Positions 1-4,906 of a stretch of 5,198 nucleotides of DNA are shown piece by piece. Every line of letters begins with the position of its first letter. The first letter of the stretch is position 1. Location of the stretch: contig JARRJY010000106.1 in NCBI GenBank assembly GCA_037388705.1, positions 1-5,198 on the forward strand, written 5' to 3'. This DNA is from JARRJY01 sp037388705. GTDB taxonomy: Bacteria; Pseudomonadota; Gammaproteobacteria; UBA6429; Thiohalophilaceae. The notes below the pieces were generated by a model. It was not told the DNA's origin and did no database searches. It worked only from the letters and a program-made list of their open reading frames with translations. Made by a program: the position numbers and the translations under genes.

Positions 1-2
1 GT

Positions 3-50
3 GATGTCATTGAGGTTGCGGGCACCCGGGTAGAATTTACAGCAGCATAA
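3..50 (+). CDS. C-terminal end of an upstream gene, possibly an FHA-domain protein (partial)
   Basis: Reading from position 3, fifteen codons run to a TAA stop and give DVIEVAGTRVEFTAA. Of the three + frames, this is the one that stays open to a stop just ahead of the next gene's ribosome binding site. The pattern (G)D-x-I-x-[VI]-x-G-x-x-[VF]-x-F is what the last two beta strands of an FHA domain look like, and it matches the end of the FHA domain in the next gene (GDEIQIGNHHFRF). The stop lies 23 bases before the next start, so the two genes are probably co-transcribed. Only 15 residues are visible, so the family assignment is an inference and the rest of the protein is unknown. Confidence 0.5.
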   Translation, partial: DVIEVAGTRVEFTAA

Positions 51-73
51 TTAAATAGAGGTAATTTTATATA

Positions 74-433
74 ATGGCCAAGTTACTACTTAAACATGAA
101 GGATTAACACTGAATAGTATTGAACTGGATAAGCCTGAACTGACAATCGGTCGCAAATCCAATTGTGATATTCAGCTGGATGATCCCGCCGTAAGTAGCA
201 AGCATGCTCGCCTTATTGTTGAGAAAAATGAGTATCTTGATGGTCATGATGATTACTACATGGAAGACCTGGGCAGCACCAATGGTACGCTGGTTAATGA
301 TACCGAGGTCGAGCGCCATTTACTGAAGCATGGCGATGAAATCCAGATTGGCAACCATCATTTTCGTTTCGATAACGAAGCCGATGATGTGGATCCTGAG
401 CAAACGGCAATTTACCTGTCTGACGACGACTAA
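74..433 (+). CDS. Small stand-alone FHA-domain protein
   Basis: This 119-residue protein is almost entirely one forkhead-associated (FHA) domain, a fold that binds phosphothreonine peptides. The signature residues are all present in order: G26-R27, the S41-S42-K43-H44 block, and G67-S68-T69-N70-G71-T72, with N75 after it and G87-D88 before the last strands. In known FHA domains the Arg, Ser and Asn at these places contact the phosphate and peptide. Residues 100-119 form a short acidic tail containing a single threonine (T111). There is no signal peptide or membrane segment, so it should be cytoplasmic. The ATG at 74 has an AGAGGT ribosome binding site at 57-62. The gene probably shares a transcript with the upstream gene. 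Its partner kinase or phosphoprotein is not visible here. The domain call is firm, but the biological role is unknown. Confidence 0.93.
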   Translation: MAKLLLKHEGLTLNSIELDKPELTIGRKSNCDIQLDDPAVSSKHARLIVEKNEYLDGHDDYYMEDLGSTNGTLVNDTEVERHLLKHGDEIQIGNHHFRFDNEADDVDPEQTAIYLSDDD

Positions 434-473
434 TTTACTTCCCACATCTTTAAAATCAGATATTGGCCGAGCA

Positions 474-503
474 TAGGCAAAACTGCCGGGCAGATGGTAA
501 AAT
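474..503 (+). promoter_or_regulatory. Candidate sigma-70 promoter upstream of yebC
   Basis: An extended -10 element is seen, TG at 495-496 followed one base later by TAAAAT at 498-503 (5 of 6 matches to TATAAT). A weak -35, TAGGCA at 474-479 (4 of 6), lies 18 bases upstream. It sits about 45 bases before the yebC start, in the 115-base gap after the FHA gene, where a promoter would be expected. The spacer contains an 11-base palindrome, CTGCCGGGCAG, at 483-493. The call rests on consensus matching only. Confidence 0.45.
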
Positions 504-548
504 CAGCCTGATAACAGGTATTTTATTGATTTTAAAAGAGGTAGTTTC

Positions 549-1295
549 ATGGCCGGACACAGTAAATGGGCCAATATCAAACACCGTAAGGCAGCCCAGG
601 ATGCCAAGCGCGGTAAGATTTTTACCAAGCTAATTCGTGAGATTGTCGTATCCGCCAAGATGGGGGGTGCTGATCAGGACAGTAATCCTCGTTTGCGTGA
701 CGCGGTGAGCAAAGCGCTCAGCGCCAACATGAAAAAGGACACCGTTGAAAATGCTATCAAGCGTGGTGCTGGTGCCGGTGATAGTGAGAACTATGATGAA
801 ATCCGCTACGAAGGATATGGCCCAGCTGGTGTTGCAGTGATGGTGGATTGTCTGACCGACAACCGTAATCGCACGGTAGGGGATGTTCGTCATGCCTTCA
901 CCAAATCTGGCGGCAATCTTGGTACAGATGGTTCGGTATCTTACCTATTTACCAAGATCGGCACGCTGACATTTCCCAGTGGCAGCGACGAAGATCAGAT
1001 CATGGAAGCGGCACTGGAGGCCGGGGCTGAGGACGTGGTGACCAATGATGATGGCAGCATCGACGTAACTACCGATCCGGATTCATTTACTGATGTGAAA
1101 GAAGCCATGATCGCAGCAGGCCTGCAACCGGAAATTGCCGAGGTGACACAAAAACCATCAACCAGTGTCGATCTGCAGCTGGATGATGCACAGAAAGTGA
1201 TGAAACTGGTTGATATGCTGGAGGATCTGGACGATGTCCAGAACGTGTATACCAATGCGGATTTTTCCGACGAGGTACTTGCCCAGCTAGACTAG
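549..1295 (+). CDS. yebC: YebC/PmpR (TACO1) family protein
   Basis: A 248-residue cytoplasmic protein of the universal YebC/TACO1 family, near the E. coli length of about 246. It opens with the family signature MAGHSKWANIKHRKAAQDAK. Further conserved blocks are YEGYGP (87-92), DNRNRTV (104-110), GGNLGTDGSVSYLF (121-134) and a C-terminal block around residues 224-239 ending VYTNADF. Family members have been described both as DNA-binding transcriptional regulators (PmpR in Pseudomonas) and as translation factors that relieve ribosome stalling at proline-rich stretches; the sequence does not say which applies. The ATG at 549 has an AAGAGGT ribosome binding site at 536-542. Its position just upstream of ruvC is typical of gammaproteobacteria, but here a strong terminator separates the two. 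The gene looks intact and ordinary. Confidence 0.97.
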   Translation: MAGHSKWANIKHRKAAQDAKRGKIFTKLIREIVVSAKMGGADQDSNPRLRDAVSKALSANMKKDTVENAIKRGAGAGDSENYDEIRYEGYGPAGVAVMVDCLTDNRNRTVGDVRHAFTKSGGNLGTDGSVSYLFTKIGTLTFPSGSDEDQIMEAALEAGAEDVVTNDDGSIDVTTDPDSFTDVKEAMIAAGLQPEIAEVTQKPSTSVDLQLDDAQKVMKLVDMLEDLDDVQNVYTNADFSDEVLAQLD

Positions 1296-1301
1296 AAAAT
1301 A

Positions 1302-1333
1302 AAAAAAGGGGGCTCTGGCCCCCTTTTTTCTTT
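1302..1333 (+). terminator. Rho-independent terminator after yebC, probably bidirectional
   Basis: A six-base-pair all-GC stem, GGGGGC (1308-1313) with GCCCCC (1318-1323), closes a four-base loop (TCTG). A run of six T follows at 1324-1329, then C and three more T. Six A at 1302-1307 mirror the T run, so the hairpin can extend through A-U pairs and would also work on the - strand. It begins only a few bases after the yebC stop and should end most yebC transcripts before ruvC. Confidence 0.93.
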
Positions 1334-1359
1334 GTACCCGGTAGCGGGAATCGAGTATT

Positions 1360-1947
1360 GTGCAGGATATGAAAGCAAACTCAGTAAAACGTATATTGGG
1401 GATTGACCCCGGTTCACGCTTTACCGGCTACGGTATTGTGGATCTCACTGGGGATAACAAAATCAGCTGGGTGGCAAGTGGCTGTATCCGTGTAAAAGGG
1501 GATAACCTGCCACACAAGCTATGCATTATTGCTGAAGGACTCAATGAATTACTGGACATCCATCAGCCTGATGAAGTGGCCATTGAGCAGGTTTTCCTGC
1601 ATCGAAATGTTGATTCAGCTCTCAAGCTGGGGCAAGCCAGGGGTGCGGCAATCAGTACCGTAGCCTTGCGCGCTTTGCCGGTAAGTGAATACAGCCCCAG
1701 CCAGATCAAAAAGTCAGTCGTTGGGAAGGGGAATGCCGCCAAGGAGCAGGTGCAACATATGATGAAGGCATTGTTGCGCTTGTCACGTATTCCGCAGGAA
1801 GACGCGGCTGACGCGCTGGCCATTGCCGTATGTCATGCACAAAACTGTCACACCCAGGGGCGAGTATCAGCAATGAGCCAGGGAACACAATCCCTGTCTG
1901 GATTATCGCTAAGGCGTTCCTCTGGCCGAAAGCGCTGGCGCTTGTAG
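1360..1947 (+). CDS. ruvC: Crossover junction endodeoxyribonuclease RuvC
   Basis: RuvC is the dimeric Holliday-junction resolvase that makes paired nicks in junctions processed by RuvAB. The acidic catalytic residues of the RNase H-like fold are all present: D16 in GIDPGSR, E76 in VAIEQVF, and D148 and D151 in EDAADALAIAVCH, corresponding to D7, E66, D138 and D141 of E. coli. The KGNAAKEQV segment (123-131) is also typical. The 195 residues exceed the usual ~173, partly from a longer N-terminus and partly from a basic Ser/Arg-rich tail ending SSGRKRWRL. The start is uncertain. GTG at 1360 is used here; ATG at 1369 would remove three residues, but its only purine-rich motif (AGGA, 1364-1367) is one base away, too close to serve. 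The gene heads a ruvC-ruvA-ruvB cluster, 26 bases before ruvA. Confidence 0.97.
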   Translation: MQDMKANSVKRILGIDPGSRFTGYGIVDLTGDNKISWVASGCIRVKGDNLPHKLCIIAEGLNELLDIHQPDEVAIEQVFLHRNVDSALKLGQARGAAISTVALRALPVSEYSPSQIKKSVVGKGNAAKEQVQHMMKALLRLSRIPQEDAADALAIAVCHAQNCHTQGRVSAMSQGTQSLSGLSLRRSSGRKRWRL

Positions 1948-1973
1948 AATAATTAAAAGTAGATGAGCAGAAA

Positions 1974-2570
1974 ATGATTGGGCGTTTGAGAGGCATACTC
2001 ATCAGTAAACAACCACCGGCCTTGTTAATAGATGTACAGGGAGTGGGTTATGAAGTGGAAGCGCCCATGTCCACCTTTTATCAGTTGCCAGATGTGGGTG
2101 AGGAAACGGTATTACATACTCACCTGATAGTACGTGAAGATGCGCACGTGTTGTGTGGATTTGCTTCGGAAAATGAGCGTCGCATGTTCAGGGCGTTGAT
2201 TAAAATTAACGGGGTGGGTGCCAAGCTGGCTTTGGCCATTTTGTCAGGCATGAGTGCAGACGAATTTGCCCAATGTATTCATGATAGTGATACGGCAGGT
2301 TTAACACGTCTGCCAGGTGTAGGTAAAAAAACCGCTGAGCGTTTGATTGTGGAAATGAAAGATCGTTTATCTGACTGGCAGGATAATATAGTGAGTCTTC
2401 CTACAGGTGATACTCACGTCGCTGATGGTGAACGTGAGGCAGTGAGTGCACTGATTGCGCTGGGTTATAAACCACAGGAAGCGAGTAAAATGGTAGCCAG
2501 TATCGACAAGGAAAACCTGAGCAGTGAAGATATTATAAGGGCTGCCCTGAAATCAGTCGTAAACCGCTAA
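1974..2570 (+). CDS. ruvA: Holliday junction branch migration complex subunit RuvA
   Basis: RuvA forms a tetramer that binds the four-way junction and loads RuvB motors on opposite arms. The 198 residues match the family length (203 in E. coli). Domain I (about 1-63) is the OB fold beginning MIGRLRGIL, with GVGYEV at 23-28 and the acidic pin residues E55-D56, which in E. coli help separate strands at the crossover. Domain II carries two helix-hairpin-helix motifs, INGVGAKLALAIL (78-90) and LPGVGKKTAERLI (113-125), that grip the DNA backbone. Domain III (about 150-198), after a linker, contains the conserved ALGYKPQEA segment and contacts RuvB. The ATG at 1974 has only a weak purine-rich upstream sequence (GAG at 1965-1967). 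The gene lies 20 bases ahead of ruvB and no terminator intervenes. Confidence 0.98.
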   Translation: MIGRLRGILISKQPPALLIDVQGVGYEVEAPMSTFYQLPDVGEETVLHTHLIVREDAHVLCGFASENERRMFRALIKINGVGAKLALAILSGMSADEFAQCIHDSDTAGLTRLPGVGKKTAERLIVEMKDRLSDWQDNIVSLPTGDTHVADGEREAVSALIALGYKPQEASKMVASIDKENLSSEDIIRAALKSVVNR

Positions 2571-2590
2571 CAGGTATAATAAACAATACT

Positions 2591-3634
2591 ATGATAGAAG
2601 ATGAACGTTTAATCACTGCCTCAACGAGTTATGATGAAGAAGCCCTGGATAGAGCTATTCGTCCGGACAAGTTGCAGGACTACGTGGGGCAGCCGGCTGT
2701 CCGTGAACAAATGGAAATTTTTATCAAGGCGGCACGTTCTCGTAACGAGGCACTGGATCATGTTCTGATTTTTGGTCCACCAGGTCTTGGTAAAACCACG
2801 CTTTCACACATCATCGCCAACGAGCTGGGTGTCAACATGAAGCACACTTCCGGTCCGGTACTGGAACGCCCAGGGGACCTGGCCGCGCTATTAACCAACC
2901 TTGAACCTCATGATGTGTTATTTGTCGATGAAATCCATCGCTTAAGCCCGGTCGTCGAAGAAATTCTTTACCCGGCGATGGAAGACTACCAGATTGATAT
3001 CATGATTGGTGAAGGGCCTGCAGCACGATCTATTAAACTCGACTTACCTCCGTTTACCCTGGTAGGAGCAACCACGCGTGCCGGTTTGTTAACCTCGCCA
3101 TTACGTGATCGCTTTGGTATCGTGCAACGACTGGAATTTTATAGTTCAGAAGATTTAAGCAGTATCGTCAAGCGGTCAGCAAAAATACTGGATGTGGAGA
3201 TTGATGACACCGGTGCCATGGAAATTGCACGGCGTTCACGTGGTACGCCGCGTATCGCCAATCGCTTGTTACGCCGCGTACGCGATTTCGCGGAAGTAAA
3301 GGCCAACGGTGCGGTTAATGCGGACATAGCACAAAAAGCCCTGGATCTTCTGGAAGTCGATGCCAATGGTTTTGACATGATGGACCGCAAACTCATGTTA
3401 GCTATCATGGAAAAGTTTGATGGTGGACCCGTAGGTGTAGATAGCCTGGCCGCGGCAATAGGTGAAGAGCGTGGCACGATAGAAGATGTGCTAGAGCCAT
3501 ACCTGATTCAACAGGGTTTTATTATGCGCACACCACGAGGTCGCATGGCTACACGTAATGCTTACCAGCATTTTGGCCTGAAGGTTCCGAATCAACTGCA
3601 AGCAGATACCAATATCGCTATGTTCGAGGAGTAA
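2591..3634 (+). CDS. ruvB: Holliday junction branch migration ATPase RuvB
   Basis: RuvB is the hexameric AAA+ motor that pumps DNA through the RuvA-bound junction. All ATPase elements are present in 347 residues: the RPDKLQDYVGQ block (24-34), Walker A GPPGLGKT (62-69, K68), Walker B with DEIH (113-116), sensor 1 region LVGATTRAG (157-165), arginine finger R174 in LRDRFG, and sensor 2 GTPRIANRLLRR (218-229). The C-terminal winged helix (about 279-330) includes the typical GTIEDVLEPYLIQQGF and RTPRGR segments. The nearest Shine-Dalgarno-like bases (CAGGT, 2571-2575) lie 15 bases before the ATG at 2591, too far to be strong, so coupling to ruvA translation is plausible. In many gammaproteobacteria the thioesterase gene ybgC follows; here it does not. 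Confidence 0.98.
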   Translation: MIEDERLITASTSYDEEALDRAIRPDKLQDYVGQPAVREQMEIFIKAARSRNEALDHVLIFGPPGLGKTTLSHIIANELGVNMKHTSGPVLERPGDLAALLTNLEPHDVLFVDEIHRLSPVVEEILYPAMEDYQIDIMIGEGPAARSIKLDLPPFTLVGATTRAGLLTSPLRDRFGIVQRLEFYSSEDLSSIVKRSAKILDVEIDDTGAMEIARRSRGTPRIANRLLRRVRDFAEVKANGAVNADIAQKALDLLEVDANGFDMMDRKLMLAIMEKFDGGPVGVDSLAAAIGEERGTIEDVLEPYLIQQGFIMRTPRGRMATRNAYQHFGLKVPNQLQADTNIAMFEE

Positions 3635-3721
3635 TTGGTTAACTGGTTCACATTTTGACTAACTGACAAAAGCGTGATGAGGTTCCTGAGCCGAGGACAC
3701 TATATATATAAGAATACCTGT

Positions 3722-3746
3722 CAATGAACTTCATTTTGGTTCATTG
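3722..3746. repeat. Inverted and direct repeat cluster upstream of tolQ
   Basis: CAATGAAC (3722-3729) and GTTCATTG (3739-3746) are perfect 8-base inverted repeats around a 9-base spacer. Inside them the hexamer TTCATT occurs at 3730-3735 and 3740-3745, exactly 10 bases apart (about one helical turn), and its complement AATGAA lies at 3723-3728. No T run follows, so it is not an intrinsic terminator. It could be a DNA operator for a dimeric regulator or a hairpin in the tolQ leader, about 24 bases before the ribosome binding site. Function is inferred from symmetry alone. Confidence 0.5.
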
Positions 3747-3767
3747 GTCATAACGAGTAATAACTAT

Positions 3768-3775
3768 AAGGGGAG
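3768..3775 (+). promoter_or_regulatory. Strong ribosome binding site deciding the tolQ TTG start
   Basis: AAGGGGAG ends six bases before the TTG at 3782. It is the strongest Shine-Dalgarno sequence near the tolQ reading frame. The first in-frame ATG is codon 22, inside the first membrane helix, so the TTG is the credible start. Confidence 0.8.
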
Positions 3776-3781
3776 TAAAAC

Positions 3782-4456
3782 TTGTCAACAGATCTGTCTG
3801 TAGCGCGTCTCATTCTGGACGCCAGCTTACTTGTGCAAATAGTCATGATATTACTGTTGTTAGCCTCTGTTTTATCATGGATGGTTATCTACAAAAAACG
3901 CAGTGTGGTCAGAAGCGCCAGGAAAGCAGCTGATCAATTCGAAAGACGTTTCTGGTCCGGGGCAGATCTCGGGGAGTTATACAAAAAGATTTCATCGCGA
4001 CGTGACAACCTTACGGGTATGTCTTCAATTTTTGAAGCAGGTTTCAGGGAGTTTGCTCATTTACGTAAATCTAAAACCAGTGAAGGTATGGCGGTGGTTG
4101 AAGGCGCTCAACGCGCCATGCGTGTTGCCCTGAACAGGGAAATTGATTCACTCGAACAGCACCTGTCATTTCTCGCAACTGTCGGTTCAACCAGTCCTTA
4201 CGTCGGTCTGTTCGGTACGGTATGGGGCATTATGAATTCCTTTCTTGCGCTGGGTGCCGTCAAGCAGGCGACAATCGCGTCAGTTGCCCCTGGCATTGCC
4301 GAGGCATTGATTGCAACGGCAATGGGTTTGTTTGCCGCTATCCCTGCTGTTATCGCCTATAACCGCTTTTCCAATGATATTGAACGGTTGATCAGTCGTT
4401 ATGATATTTTTGCCGAAGAGTTTTCAACAATTTTACAAAGACAGGCACATAGCTAA
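3782..4456 (+). CDS. tolQ: Tol-Pal system inner-membrane protein TolQ
   Basis: TolQ is the multi-span subunit of the TolQR proton channel that energises TolA; it belongs to the TolQ/ExbB/MotA family. Of the 224 residues, helix 1 spans about 17-37, a cytoplasmic region with FWSG (57-60), RRDNLTG (73-79) and VVEGAQRAM (105-113) follows, helix 2 covers about 132-157 (VGSTSPYVGLFGTVWGIM) and helix 3 about 170-193 (APGIAEALIATAMGLFAAIP). T146 and T179 match the channel-lining threonines T145 and T178 of E. coli. The start is a rare TTG, supported by AAGGGGAG six bases upstream. It is the first gene of the tol cluster in this window. The resemblance to E. coli TolQ is strong over the full length, and TolQ is preferred over ExbB because tolR and tolA follow. 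Confidence 0.97.
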   Translation: MSTDLSVARLILDASLLVQIVMILLLLASVLSWMVIYKKRSVVRSARKAADQFERRFWSGADLGELYKKISSRRDNLTGMSSIFEAGFREFAHLRKSKTSEGMAVVEGAQRAMRVALNREIDSLEQHLSFLATVGSTSPYVGLFGTVWGIMNSFLALGAVKQATIASVAPGIAEALIATAMGLFAAIPAVIAYNRFSNDIERLISRYDIFAEEFSTILQRQAHS

Positions 4457-4461
4457 TAAAC

Positions 4462-4896
4462 ATGGCTTACCAGTCAGCAACACGTTTTCGTAAACGCCGC
4501 ATGTCGGAAATCAATGTCGTCCCCTATATTGACGTCATGCTGGTATTGCTGGTTATTTTTATGGTAACAGCGCCGCTGTTATCACAGGGGGTTGATGTGG
4601 ATTTGCCAGAAGCAAATGCAAAGGTTATTGATACCCAGCAACAGGAACCGGTTATTGTCAGTATCGATAAAAACGGCAAGTTTTATCTAAACCTGGGAAA
4701 AGAACCAGGCAAACCTGTCGAAGCCAGTGAACTGGTCAGAAAAGTGTCTGCAGTTATGCGTAACCGTAAACAGTCAACCATTTATGTCAGGGGCGATAAA
4801 AATGTAAATTATGGCAAGGTGGTTTCGGTAATGGCGCTTTTACAGCAGGCGGGTGTTGGTAACGTGGGTTTAATGACTGACCTGTCAGAAATGTGA
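4462..4896 (+). CDS. tolR: Tol-Pal system inner-membrane protein TolR
   Basis: TolR pairs with TolQ in the inner membrane and carries the proton-accepting aspartate. The 144 residues comprise a short basic cytoplasmic end (RFRKRR, 8-13), the family block SEINVVPYIDVMLVLLVIFM (15-34) forming the single membrane helix with the key D24 (D23 in E. coli), and a periplasmic domain from about 41 to the end, including VDLPEA (46-51), IYVRGD (107-112) and a C-terminal segment VGNVGLMTD. Length is as expected for TolR (142 in E. coli). It starts five bases after the tolQ stop with no clear ribosome binding site close by, which suggests translational coupling. The tolA start is 10 bases beyond its stop. 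Confidence 0.97.
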   Translation: MAYQSATRFRKRRMSEINVVPYIDVMLVLLVIFMVTAPLLSQGVDVDLPEANAKVIDTQQQEPVIVSIDKNGKFYLNLGKEPGKPVEASELVRKVSAVMRNRKQSTIYVRGDKNVNYGKVVSVMALLQQAGVGNVGLMTDLSEM

Positions 4897-4906
4897 TAAC
4901 AGAAAG

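Larger units (their letters stand above)
3635..3781. promoter_or_regulatory. ruvB-tolQ intergenic region, likely tolQ promoter and leader
   Basis: This 147-base gap is the longest non-coding stretch in the window and occupies the place usually held by ybgC. It contains a tandem near-repeat TGGTTAAC/TGGTTCAC (3636-3651), two -35-like hexamers TTGACT (3655-3660) and CTGACA (3663-3668), an alternating tract TATATATATA (3701-3710) that could hold a -10 element, an inverted and direct repeat cluster (3722-3746) and the strong tolQ ribosome binding site. Neither -35-like hexamer is at the right distance from the TA tract, so no promoter can be placed exactly. No rho-independent terminator for ruvB is visible, so read-through from ruvB is possible. 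No ybgC remnant is recognisable. Confidence 0.45.

Noticed and set aside
70..75. Perfect TATAAT hexamer just before the FHA gene body
   Set aside because: It overlaps the ATG start codon itself and has no -35 at a suitable distance, so it cannot serve this gene; it is an AT-rich coincidence.
630..893. Open frame on the - strand inside yebC
   Set aside because: It lies wholly within a well-supported gene, has no recognisable domain and no independent ribosome binding site; it is a shadow. The same holds for the - strand frames at 104-319, 995-1255, 1563-1823, 1706-2002, 3139-3477 and 4885-5145.
3699..3720. Possible LexA box around the TATATATATA tract
   Set aside because: The tract resembles the AT-rich middle of the E. 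coli SOS consensus, but the flanking CTGT and ACAG arms are missing.
3903..4133. A 76-residue + strand frame inside tolQ
   Set aside because: It overlaps the conserved cytoplasmic region of TolQ in another frame and encodes nothing recognisable.
4882..4902. CTGT...ACAG symmetry at the tolR-tolA junction
   Set aside because: The spacing between the arms is 13 bases rather than the 8 needed for an SOS box, and it lies mostly in coding sequence.
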